Shown piece by piece: positions 1 through 9,300 of a stretch of 22,718 nucleotides of DNA; the first letter of the stretch is position 1; each line of letters opens with the position of its first letter. A program made the translations under genes and the position numbers. Below the pieces are notes generated by a model, which did not search any database, was not told the DNA's origin, and worked only from the letters and a program-made list of their open reading frames with translations. The stretch is from Saccoglossus kowalevskii (Eukaryota > Hemichordata > Enteropneusta > Harrimaniidae): NCBI RefSeq assembly GCF_000003605.2, contig NW_003157822.1:1-22718 (forward strand), given 5' to 3'.

Positions 1-436
1 AGCTTTCACCATTGAAAAAACAGAGACTTTTCTGATCAGTGTTAAAGTAAGTTTCAACCATTGAAATGACACACAGTTTGCGGATCAGTGTTAAAGTTAG
101 TTTCAAACATTGAAATGACACACAGTTTGCTGATCATTGTAAAGTAAGCTTTCAACCATTGAAAAAAACAGAGACTTTTCTGATCAGTGTTAAACTAAGT
201 TTCAACCATTGAAATGACACACAGTTTGCTGAACAGTGTAAAGTAAGTTACAACCATTAAAATGACACACAGTTTGCTGATCAGTGAAAAGTAAGTTTCA
301 ATCATTGAAATGACACAGTTTGCTGATCAGTGTAAAGTAAGTTTCAACCATTGAAATGACACTCACTTTGCTGATCAGTGTTAAGTAAGTTTCAACCAAT
401 GAAATGACACACAGTTTGCTGATCAGTGTAAAATAA
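1..436 (+). repeat. Left-edge irregular satellite monomers
   Basis: This is a run of divergent monomers that does not follow the m1-m12 order. It contains two copies of an A-rich variant with CAGAGAC (near 21 and 169) and several GCGGATCAG or GAACAGTG members. The window begins with AGCTTTC inside an A-rich variant monomer, so the array continues to the left. Nothing other than satellite is visible. Confidence 0.8.
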
Positions 437-864
437 GTTTCAACCATTGAAATGACACACAGTTTGCGGATCGTTGTAAAGTAAGTTTCAAACATTGAAA
501 TAACACAGACTTTCCTGATCAGTGTTAAAGTAAGTTTCAACCATTGAAATGACACACAGTTTGCTGACCAGTGTTAAAGTTTCAATCATTGAAATGACAC
601 ACAGTTTGCTGATCAGTGTAAAGTAAGTTTCAACCATTGAAATGACACATAGTTTGCTGATCAGTGTAAAGTTTCAACCATTGAAATGACACAAAGTTTG
701 ATGATCAGTGTTAAAGTAAGTTTCAACCATTGAAATAACACAGTCTTTTCTGATCAGTGTTAAAGTAAGTTTCAACCATTGAAATGATACACAGTTTGCT
801 GAACAGTGTAAAGTAAGTTTCAACCATTAAAATGACACACAGTTTGCTGATCAGTGTAAAGTAA
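437..864 (+). repeat. Partial 12-mer HOR (m3-like to m11)
   Basis: The order of diagnostic monomers matches m3-m11: GATCGTTG, AAACATTGAAATAACAC, GACCAGTG, TTCAATCATTG, CACATAG, the m8 position, CAGTCTTTTC, GATACACAG with GAACAG, and CATTAAAATG. The first monomer is a hybrid reading GCGGATCGTTG, which joins the middle of m2 to the end of m3. The segment 481-790 is collinear with 3513-3822 at an offset of 3032. Confidence 0.85.
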
Positions 865-1012
865 GTTTCAACCTATTGAAATGGCACACAGTTTGCGGAT
901 CAGTGTTAAAGTAAGTTTCAACCATTGAAATGACACACAGTTTGCTAATCATTGTAAAGTAAGCTTTCAAACATTGAAAAAACACAGACTTTTCTGATCA
1001 GTGTTAAAGTAA
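865..1012 (+). repeat. Satellite linker with A-rich variant monomer
   Basis: Three monomers separate the partial 12-mer from the next n-module. They read ACCTATTG with GCGGATCAG, then a monomer with GCTAATCATTG, then the 50-bp A-rich class. The same succession precedes the n-module at 3133 at an offset of 2120, so it belongs to a conserved block. Confidence 0.75.
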
Positions 1013-1252
1013 GTTTCAATCATTGAAATGGCACACAGTTTGCTGATCAGTGTTAAAGTAAGTTTCAACCATTGAAATGACACACAGTTTGCTGATCAGT
1101 GTAAAATAAGTTTCAGCCATTGAAATGGCACACAGTTTGCTGATCAGTGTAAAGTAAGTTTCAACCATTGAAATGGCACACAGTTTGCTGATCAGTGTTA
1201 AGTAAGTTTCAACCATTGAAATGACACAGTTTGCTGATCAGTGTTAAAGTAA
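1013..1252 (+). repeat. n-module (n1-n5, 240 bp)
   Basis: Five monomers of 49, 48, 48, 48 and 47 bp. Diagnostics are GGCACACAG (n1), GTAAAATAAG (n2), TTTCAGCC with GGCACAC (n3), GGCACAC with GTGTTAAGTAAG (n4), and GACACAGTTTGC lacking one CA (n5). It is followed directly by an m1 monomer at 1253. Further copies begin at 3133, 4093, 6259, 9756, 14772 and 22161; related versions lie at 7694, 12839 and 20231. Confidence 0.88.
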
Positions 1253-1498
1253 GTTTCAACCATTGAAATGACACACAGTTTGCTGATCTGTGTAAGATAA
1301 GTTTAAACCATTGAAATGGCACACAGTTTGCTGATCAGTGTTAAGTAAGTTTCAACCATTGAAATGACACACAGTTTGCAGATCAGTGTAAAGTAAGTTT
1401 CAACCATTGAAATGGCACACAGTTTGCTGATCAGTGTTAAAGTAAGCTTTCAACCATTGAAAAAACACAGACTTTTCTGATCAGTGTTAAAGTTTCAA
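1253..1498 (+). repeat. m1 followed by irregular monomers
   Basis: An m1 monomer (CTGATCTG, GTAAGATAAG) at 1253 leads into an altered m2 with GGCACACAG, then ordinary monomers and one 50-bp A-rich copy. The m1 at 1733 lies exactly 480 bp later, and roughly 1190-1390 is collinear with 1670-1870. This is a local shift of about ten monomers. Confidence 0.75.
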
Positions 1499-2790
1499 CC
1501 ATTGAAATGACACAAAGTTTGCTGATCAGTGTAAAGTAAGCTTTCAACTATTGAAATGACACACAGTTTGCTGATCAGTGTTAAAGTAAGTTTCAACCAT
1601 TGAAATGACACACAGTTTGCTGATCAGTGTAAAATAAGTTTCAGCCATTGAAATGGCACACAGTTTGCTGATCAGTGTAAAGTAAGTTTCAACCATTGAA
1701 GTGACACAGTTTACTGATCAGTGTTAAAGTAAGTTTCAACCATTGAAATGACACACAGTTTGCTGATCTGTGTAAGATAAGTTTAAACCATTGAAATGAC
1801 CCACAGTTTGCTGATCAGTGTTAAGTACGTTTCAACCATTGAAATGACACACAGTTTGCTGATCGTTGTAAAGTAAGTTTCAACCATTGAAATAACACAG
1901 ACTTTCCTGATCAGTGTTAAAGTAAGTTTCAACCATTGAAATGACACACAGTTTGCTGATCAGTGTAAAGTAAGCTTTCAACTATTGAAATGACACACAG
2001 TTTGCTGATCATTGTAAAGTAAGTTTCAACCATTGAAATAACACAGACTTTTCTGATCAGTGTTAACGTAAGTTTCAACCATTGAAATGACACACAGTTT
2101 GCTGATCAGTGTAAAGTAAGTTTCTGCCATTAAAATGACACACAGTTTGCTGATCAGTGTTAAATTTTCAATCATTGAAATGACACATAGTTTGCTGATG
2201 AGTGTAAAGTTTCAACCATTGAAATGACACACAGTTTGATGATCAGTGCTAAAGTAAGTTTCAACCATTGAAATAACACACAGTTTGCTGATCATTGTAA
2301 AGTAAGTTTCAACCATTGAAATAACACAGACTTTTCTGATCAGTGTTAACGTAAGTTTCAACCATTGAAATGATACACAGTTTGCTGATCAGTGGAAAGT
2401 AAGTTTCAGCCATTGAAATGGCACACAGTTTCCTGATCAGTGTTAAAGTAAGTTTAAACCATTGAAATGACACACAGTTTGCTGATCAGTGTTAAAGTAA
2501 GTTTCAACCATTGAAATGACACAGTTTGCGGATCAGTGTAAAGTAAGTTTCAACCATTGAAATGACACACAGTTTGCGGATCAGTGTTAAAGTAAGTTTC
2601 AACCATTGAAATGACACACAGTTTGCTGATCATTGTAAAGTAAGCTTTCAACCATTGAAAAAACACAGACTTTTCTAATCAGTGTTAAAGTAAGTTTCAA
2701 CCATTGAAATGACACACAGTTTGCTGATCATTCTAAAGTATGCTTTCAACCATTGAAAAAACACAGACTATTCTGATCAGTGTTAAAGTA
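1499..2790 (+). repeat. Family F1 block, copy A
   Basis: Collinear with copies B (12799), C (18571) and D (20191). Markers in order are GACACAAAGTTTGC, CTTTCAACTATTG, GAAGTGACACAG, m1-m4, GTTAACGTAAG, TTTCTGCC, TTAAATTTTCAATC, GATGAGTG, GTGCTAAAG, GTGGAAAG, TCTAATCAG and AAAGTATGC. The offset to copy B is 11298, then 11346, then 11394, each step being one 48-bp monomer missing here. A further 2-bp deletion (GACACAGTTTGCGG) raises it to 11396. Similarity to the other copies stops near 2790. Confidence 0.88.
2644..2693 (+). repeat. 50-bp variant monomer with A-run and AAGCTT (representative)
   Basis: This class begins GCTTTCAACC, has TTGAAAAAAC in place of TTGAAATGAC, and has CAGACTTTTCT in place of CAGTTTGCT. 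Joined to the preceding TAA it creates an AAGCTT site. Related copies recur near 962, 2746, 3082, 3897, 4042, 5727, 9327, 9377, 12739, 14040, 14721, 19571 and 21388. It usually follows a monomer ending GATCATTGTAAAG or GATCATTCTAAAG, so it has a fixed place in the F1-type blocks. Confidence 0.85.
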
Positions 2791-3132
2791 AGTTTTCAAC
2801 CATTGAAATGGCACACAGTTTGCTGATCATTGTAAAGTAATCTTTCATCCATTGAAAAAACACAGACTTTTCTGATCAGTGTTAAAGTAAGTTTCAACCA
2901 TTGAAATGACACACAGTTTGATGAATGTGTTAAGTAAGTTTCAACCAATGAAATGACACACGGTTTGCTGATCAGTGTAAAGTAAGTTTCAACCATTGAA
3001 ATGACACACAGTTTGCGGATCAGTGTTAAAGTAAGTTTCAACCATTGAAATGACACACAGTTTGCTAATCATTGTAAAGTAAGCTTTCAAACATTGAAAA
3101 AAGACAGACTTTTCTGATCAGTGTTAAAGTAA
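2791..3132 (+). repeat. Satellite segment with truncated monomer
   Basis: This segment holds A-rich variant monomers and one shortened monomer reading GATGAATGTGTTAAG near 2929, followed by a CCAATG variant. A matching short monomer with the same following CCAATG copy occurs near 14562. The right part, from 2971, starts the block repeated 960 bp further on. Confidence 0.75.
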
Positions 3133-3800
3133 GTTTCAACCATTGAAATGGCACACAGTTTGCTGATCAGTGTTAAAGTAAGTTTCAACCATTGAAATGA
3201 CACACAGTTTGCTGATCAGTGTAAAATAAGTTTCAGCCATTGAAATGGCACACAGTTTGCTGATCAGTGTAAAGTAAGTTTCAACCATTGAAATGGCACA
3301 CAGTTTGCTGATCAGTGTTAAGTAAGTTTCAACCATTGAAATGACACAGTTTGCTGATCAGTGTTAAAGTAAGTTTCAACCATTGAAATGACACACTGTT
3401 TGCTGATCTGTGTAAGATAAGTTTAAACCATTGAAATGACCCACAGTTTGCGGATCAGTGTTAAGTACGTTTCAACCATTGAAATGGGACACAGTTTGCT
3501 GATCGTTGTAAAGTAAGTTTCAAACATTGAAATAACACAGACTTTCCTGATCAGTGTTAAAGTAAGTTTCAACCATTGAAATGTCACACAGTTTGCTGAC
3601 CAGTGTTAAAGTTTCAATCATTGAAATGACACACAGTTTGCTGATCAGTGTAAAGTAAGTTTCAACCATTGAAATGACACATAGTTTGCTGATCAGTGTA
3701 AAGTTTCAACCATTGAAATGACACACAGTTTGATGATTAGTGTTAAAGTAAGTTTCAACCATTGAAATAACACAGTCTTTTCTGATCAGTGTTAAAGTAA
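3133..3800 (+). repeat. Truncated 17-mer HOR (n1-n5, m1-m9)
   Basis: The n-module (3133-3372) is followed by m1 to m9 (3373-3800). Members m10-m12 are replaced by monomers reading GCAGATCAGTCTAAAG and later an A-rich copy. The larger interval 2971-3780 matches 3931-4740 at an offset of exactly 960 bp. By hand comparison I count about 16 substitutions and no net indel. Confidence 0.9.
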
Positions 3801-4092
3801 GTTTCAACCATTGAAATGACACACAGTTTGCAGATCAGTCTAAAGTAAGTTTCAACCATTGAAATGGCACACAGTTTGCTGATCATTGTAAAGTAAGCTT
3901 TCATCCATTGAAAAAACACAGACTTTTCTGATCAGTGTAAAGTAAGTTTCAACCATTGAAATGACACACAGTTTGCGGATCAGTGTTAAAGTAAGTTTCA
4001 AACATTGAAATGACACACAGTTTGCTGATCATTGTAAAGTAAGCTTTCAAACATTGAAAAAACTCAGACTTTTCTGATCAGTGTTAAAGTAA
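3801..4092 (+). repeat. Linker between tandem HOR copies
   Basis: Six monomers, including two A-rich variants, connect the truncated HOR to the full one. From 3931 the sequence matches 14610 onward. To the left of 3928 it does not, because an A-rich TCATCC monomer is fused in where the distant copy has a CCAATG monomer. This marks a recombination boundary within a monomer at the shared CTGATCAG. Confidence 0.78.
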
Positions 4093-4905
4093 GTTTCAAC
4101 CATTGAAATGGCACACAGTTTGCTGATCAGTGTTAAAGTAAGTTTCAACCATTGAAATGACACACAGTTTGCTGATCAGTGTAAAATAAGTTTCAGCCAT
4201 TGAAATGGCACACAGTTTGCTGATGAGTGTAAAGTAAGTTTCAACCATTGAAATGGCACACAGTTTGCTGATCAGTGTTAAGTAAGTTTCAACCATTGAA
4301 ATGACACAGTTTGCTGATCAGTGTTAAAGTAAGTTTCAACCATTGAAATGACACACAGTTTGCTGATCTGTGTAAGATAAGTTTAAACCATTGAAATGAC
4401 CCACAGTATACGGATCAGTGTTAAGTACGTTTCAACCATTGAAATGGCACACAGTTTGCTGATCGTTGTAAAGTAAGTTTCAAACATTGAAATAACACAG
4501 ACTTTCGTGATCAGTGTTAAAGTTAGTTTCAACCATTGAAATGACACACAGTTTGCTGACCAGTGTTAAAGTTTCAATCATTGAAATGACACACAGTTTG
4601 CTGATCAGTGTAAAGTAAGTTTCAACCATTGAAATGACACATATTTTGCTGATCAGTGTAAAGTTTCAAGCATTGAAATGACACACAGTTTGATGATCAG
4701 TGTTAACGTAAGTTTCAACCATTGAAATAACACAGTCTTTTCTGATCAGTGTTAAAGTAAGTTTCAACCATTGAAATGATACACAGTTTGCTGAACAGTG
4801 TAAAGTAAGTTTCAACCATTAAAATGACACACAGTTTGCTGATCAGTGTAAAGTAAGTTTCAGCCATTGAAATGGCTCACAGTTTCCTGATCAGTGTTAA
4901 AGTAA
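4093..4905 (+). repeat. Complete 17-mer HOR (n1-n5, m1-m12; 813 bp)
   Basis: This is one of two clean, complete copies of the higher-order unit: n-module 4093-4332 (240 bp) and 12-mer 4333-4905 (573 bp). Diagnostics of the 12-mer are CTGATCTG (m1), TTTAAACC with GACCCAC (m2), GATCGTTG (m3), ACTTTCGTG (m4), GACCAGTG with loss of GTAA (m5), TTCAATC (m6), ATATTTTG with loss of GTAA (m7), ATGATCAG (m8), CAGTCTTTTC (m9), GATACACAG (m10), CATTAAAATG (m11), and TTTCAGCC with TTTCCTG (m12). The following monomer at 4906 is again m1, so the unit closes on itself. Confidence 0.93.
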
Positions 4906-5245
4906 GTTTCATCCATTGAAATGACACACAGTTTGCTGATCTGTGTAAGATAAGTTTAAACCATTGAAATGACCCACACTTTGCGGATCAGTGTTAAGTA
5001 CGTTTCATCCATTGAAATGGCACACAGTTTGCTGATCGTTGTAAAGTAAGTTTCAACCATTGAAATAACACAGACTTTCCTGATCAGTGTTAAAGTAAGT
5101 TTCAACCATTAAAATGACACACAGTTTGCTGATCAGTGTTAAAGTAAGTTTCAACCATTGAAATGACACACAGTTTGCAGATCAGTGTTAAAGTAAGTTT
5201 CAACCATTGAAATGACACACAGTTTGCGGATCAGTGTAAAGTAAG
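4906..5245 (+). repeat. m1-m4 followed by ordinary monomers
   Basis: m1-m4 occupies 4906-5098, with the sub-variant CACACTTTGCGG in m2 and TTTCATCC in m3. The array then changes to ordinary 48/49-bp monomers, including GCAGATCAG and GCGGATCAG forms. Collinearity with the block at 14610-15818 ends near 5139. Confidence 0.8.
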
Positions 5246-5776
5246 TTTCAACCATTGAAATGACACACAGTTTGCTGATCAGTGTAAAGTAAGTTTCAAC
5301 CATTGAAATGACACATAGTTTGCTGATCAGTGTAAAGTTTCAACCATTGAAATGACACACAGTTTGATGATCAGTACTAAAGTAAGTTTCAACCATTGAA
5401 ATAACACAGACTTTTCTGATCAGTGTTAAAGTAAGTTTCAACCATTGAAATGATACACAGTTTGCTGAACAGTGTAAAGTAAGTTTCAACCATTAAAATG
5501 ACACACAGTTTGCTGATCAGTGTTAAAGTAAGTTTCAACCATTGAAATGACACACAGTTTCCTGATCAGTGTTAAAGTAAGTTTCAACCATTGAAATGAC
5601 ACACAGTTTGCGGATCAGTGTAAAGTAAGTTTCAACCATTGAAATGACACACAGTTTGCGGATCAGTGTTAAAGTAAGTTTCAACCATTGAAATGACTCA
5701 CAGTTTGCTGATCATTCTAAAGTAAGCTTTCAACCATTGAAAAAACACAGACTATTCTGATCAGTGTTAAAGTAAG
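5246..5776 (+). repeat. 531-bp block, left member of a pair 3600 bp apart
   Basis: It aligns base for base with 8846-9376 at an offset of exactly 3600 bp. I find two substitutions (5698 T/A and 5717 C/G) and no indel. Markers are CACATAG, ATGATCAGTACTAAAG, GATACACAG, CATTAAAATG, GCGGATCAG (twice) and an A-rich monomer with CAGACTATTCTG. To the right the two copies diverge at once: this one continues with TTTCAATCATTCAAATGG, the other with a second A-rich monomer. Confidence 0.92.
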
Positions 5777-6065
5777 TTTCAATCATTCAAATGGCACACA
5801 GTTTGCTGATCATTGTAAAGTAAGTTTACAACCATTGAAATAATACAGACTTTTCTTATCAGTGTTAAAGTAAGTTTCAACCATTGAAATGACACACAGT
5901 TTGCTGATCAGTGTAAAATAAACTTTCAACCATTGAAAAAATACACAGTTTGCTGATCAGTGTAAAGTAAGTTTCAACCATTGAAATGGCACACAGTTTG
6001 CTGATCAGTGTTAAGTAAGTTTCAACCATTGAAATGACACAGTTTGCTGATCAGTGTTAAAGTAA
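5777..6065 (+). repeat. Satellite linker including AATACACAG variant
   Basis: Monomers here include TTCATTCAAATGGC-type relatives, a TTTACAACC monomer with AATAATACAG, and one reading ACTTTCAACC with AAAAAATACACAG near 5931. From 5945 the sequence is collinear with 21847 at an offset of 15902. Confidence 0.75.
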
Positions 6066-6729
6066 GTTTCATCCATTGAAATGACACACAGTTTGCTGAT
6101 CTGTGTAAGATAAGTTTAAACCATTGAAATGACCCACACTTTGCGGATCAGTGTTAAGTAAGTTTCAACCATTGAAATGGCACACAGTTTGCTGATCGTT
6201 GTAAAGTAAGTTTCAACCATTGAAATAACACAGACTTTCCTGATCAGTGTTAAAGTAAGTTTCAACCATTGAAATGGCACACAGTTTGCTGATCAGTGTT
6301 AAAGTAAGTTTCAACCATTGAAATGACACACAGTTTGCTGATCAGTGTAAAATAAGTTTCAGCCATTGAAATGGCACACAGTTTGCTGATCAGTGTAAAG
6401 TAAGTTTCAACCATTGAAATGGCACACAGTTTGCTGATCAGTGTTAAGTAAGTTTCAACCATTGAAATGACACAGTTTGCTGATCAGTGTTAAAGTAAGT
6501 TTCAACCATTGAAATGACACACAGTTTGCTGATCTGTGTAAGATAAGTTTAAACCATTGAAATGACCCTCAATTTGCGGATCCGTGTTAAGTACGTTTCA
6601 ACCATTGAAATGGCACACAGTTTGCTGATCGTTGTAAAGTAAGTTTCAAACATTGAAATAACACAGACTTTCCTGATCAGTGTTAAAGTAAGTTTCAACC
6701 ATTGAAATGACACACAGTTTGCTGATCAG
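5945..6729 (+). repeat. Block repeated at 21847-22631 (offset 15902)
   Basis: This 785-bp block holds m1-m4 (6066-6258), a complete n-module (6259-6498) and another m1-m4 (6499 onward). The distance between its two m1 monomers is 433 bp in both copies. It is a nine-monomer HOR form in which m5-m12 are absent. Substitutions include CCCTCAATTTGCGG with TCCGTG in this copy near 6567. Confidence 0.88.
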
Positions 6730-7054
6730 TGTTAAAGTTTCAATCATTGAAATGACACACAGTTTGCGGATCAGTGTTAAAGTAAGTTTCAACCATTGAA
6801 ATGACACACAATTTGCTGATCATTGTAAAGTAAAGCTTTCTACCATTGAAAAAACATAAACTTTTCTGATCAGTGTTAAAGTAAGTTTCAAACCATTGAA
6901 ATGACACACAGTTTGCTGAATGTGTTAAAGTAATTTTCACCCATGAAATGACACACAGATTGCTGATCAGTGTAAATAAGTTCAGCCATTGAAATGGCAC
7001 ACAGTTGCTGATCAGTGTAAAGTAAGTTTCAACCATTGAAATGGCACACAGTTT
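6730..7054 (+). repeat. Indel-rich satellite patch
   Basis: Within about 6826-7020 several monomers carry single-base gains and losses seen rarely elsewhere: AAAGCTTTCTACC, TTTCAAACCATTG, a truncated TGCTGAATGTG, TTTTCACCCATG, GTAAATAAGTTCAGCC and CAGTTGCTG. It separates the block ending at 6729 from the one starting at 7055. Either local decay at an exchange point or residual consensus error could explain it. Confidence 0.75.
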
Positions 7055-7693
7055 GCTGATCAGTGTTAAGTACGTTTCAACCATTGAAATGACACAGTTT
7101 GCTGATCAGTGTTAAAGTAAGTTTCAACCATTGAAATGACACACAGTTTGCTGATCTGTGTAAGATAAGTTTAAACCATTGAAATGACCCACAGTTTGCG
7201 GATCAGTGTTAAGTACGTTTCAACCATTGAAATGGCACACAGTTTGCTGATCGTTGTAAAGTAAGTTTCAAACATTGAAATAACACAGACTTTCGTGATC
7301 AGTGTTAAAGTAAGTTTCAACCATTGAAATGACACACAGTTTGCTGACCAGTGTTAAAGTTTCAATCATTGATATGACACACAGTTTGCTGATCAGTGTA
7401 AAGTAAGTTTCAACCATTGAAATGACACATATTTTGCTGATCAGTGTAAAGTTTCAACCATTGAAATGACACACAGTTTGATGATCAGTGTTAAAGTAAG
7501 TTTCAACCATTGAAATAACACAGTCTTTTCTGATCAGTGTTAAAGTAAGTTTCAACCATTGAAATGATACACAGTTTGCTGAACAGTGTAAAGTAAGTTT
7601 CAACCATTAAAATGACACACAGTTTGCTGATCAGTGTAAAGTAAGTTTCAGCCATTGAAATGGCACACAGTTTCCTGATCAGTGTTAAAGTAA
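7055..7693 (+). repeat. n5-like monomer plus complete 12-mer HOR
   Basis: The 12-mer occupies 7121-7693 (573 bp), with all twelve diagnostics in order and an m6 variant reading CATTGATATG. The interval 7055 to about 7720 is collinear with 15904 to about 16569 at an offset of 8849. The copy near 10250 shares the rare CATTGATATG variant. Confidence 0.9.
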
Positions 7694-8302
7694 GTTTCAT
7701 CCATTGAAATGACACACAGTTTGCTGATCAGCGTTAAAGTAAGTTTCAACCATTGAAATGACACACAGTTTGCTGATCAGTGTAAAATAAGTTTCAGCCA
7801 TTGAAATGGCACACAGTTTGCTGATGAGTGTAAAGTAAGTTTCAACCATTGAAATGGCACACAGTTTGCTGATCAGTGTTAAGTAAGTTTCAACCATTGA
7901 AATGACACACAGTTTGCTGATCAGTGTTAAAGTAAGTTTCAACCATTGAAATGACACACAGTTTGCTGATCTGTGTAAGATAAGTTTAAACCATTGAAAT
8001 GACCCACATTATGCGGATCAGTGTTAAGTACGTTTCAACCATTGAAATGGCACACAGTTTGCTGATCGTTGTAAAGTAAGTTTCAAACATTGAAATAACA
8101 CAGACTTTCGTGATCAGTGTTAAAGTTAGTTTCAACCATTGAAATGACACACAGTTTGCTGACCAGTGTTAAAGTTTCAATCATTGAAATGACACACAGT
8201 TTGCTGATCAGTGTAAAGTAAGTTTCAACAATTGAAATGACACATATTTTGCTGATCAGTGTAAAGTTTCAACCATTGAAATGACACACAGTTTGATGAT
8301 CA
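7694..8302 (+). repeat. 17-mer HOR variant with hybrid m8/m1 exit
   Basis: A modified n-module (7694-7935), starting TTTCATCC and holding a restored 49-bp n5, leads to m1 at 7936. The m2 here has CCCACATTATGCGG. The series runs m1-m8 and then breaks inside m8: GATGATCAG is followed by the m1 end, GTGTAAGATAAG. The array jumps to m2 of another copy with loss of m9-m12. Confidence 0.87.
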
Positions 8303-8337
8303 GTGTAAGATAAGTTTAAACCATTGAAATGACCCAC

Positions 8338-9300
8338 ACTTTGCGGATCAGTGTTAAGTACGTTTCATCCATTGAAATGGCACACAGTTTGCTGATCGTT
8401 GTAAAGTAAGTTTCAACCATTGAAATAACACAGACTTTCCTGATCAGTGTTAAAGTAAGTTTCAACCATTGAAATGACACACAGTTTGCTGATCAGTGTA
8501 AAGTAAGCTTTCAACCATTGAAATGACACACAGTTTGCTGATCATTGTAAAGTAAGTTTCAACAATTGAAATAACACAGACTTTTCTGATCAGTGTTAAA
8601 GTAAGTTTCAACCATTGAAATGACACACAGTTTGCTGATCAGTGTTAAAGTAAGTTTCAATCATTCAAATGGCACACAGTTTGCTGATCATTGTAAATTA
8701 AGTTTACAACCATTGAAATAATACAGACTTTTCTGATCAGTGTTAAAGTAAGTTTCAACCATTGAAATGACACACACTTTGCTGATCAGTGTAAAGTAAG
8801 TTTCTGCCATTAAAATGACACACAGTTTGCTGATCAGTGTTAAAGTTTCAATCATTGAAATGACACACAGTTTGCTGATCAGTGTAAAGTAAGTTTCAAC
8901 CATTGAAATGACACATAGTTTGCTGATCAGTGTAAAGTTTCAACCATTGAAATGACACACAGTTTGATGATCAGTACTAAAGTAAGTTTCAACCATTGAA
9001 ATAACACAGACTTTTCTGATCAGTGTTAAAGTAAGTTTCAACCATTGAAATGATACACAGTTTGCTGAACAGTGTAAAGTAAGTTTCAACCATTAAAATG
9101 ACACACAGTTTGCTGATCAGTGTTAAAGTAAGTTTCAACCATTGAAATGACACACAGTTTCCTGATCAGTGTTAAAGTAAGTTTCAACCATTGAAATGAC
9201 ACACAGTTTGCGGATCAGTGTAAAGTAAGTTTCAACCATTGAAATGACACACAGTTTGCGGATCAGTGTTAAAGTAAGTTTCAACCATTGAAATGACACA
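8338..9300 (+). repeat. Family q block, copy 1
   Basis: Collinear with 17604-18480 at an offset of 9243, and with 11413-12480 at 3075 then 3221. Markers are GTTAAGTACG, GATCGTTG, CTTTCAACC, TTTCAACAATTG, TTTCAATCATTCAAATGG, GTAAATTAAGTTTACAACC, AATAATACAG, TTTCTGCC, CATTAAAATG, TTCAATC, CACATAG and AGTACTAAAG. Its right part (8846-9300) is also the 3600-bp partner of 5246-5776. Confidence 0.88.

Noticed and set aside
382-410. CCAAT-box promoter elements in CCAATG monomers (also near 2945, 12264, 14584, 18290, 18331)
   Set aside because: They are single-base variants of CCATTG in a few monomers, with no associated promoter architecture or gene.
1013-1252. Recurrent 66-codon minus-strand open frame over each n-module
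   Set aside because: It recurs because the n-module itself recurs. Most n monomers are 48 bp, which keeps the frame open. The start and stop arise from ordinary variant positions, so the conservation is explained by array duplication.
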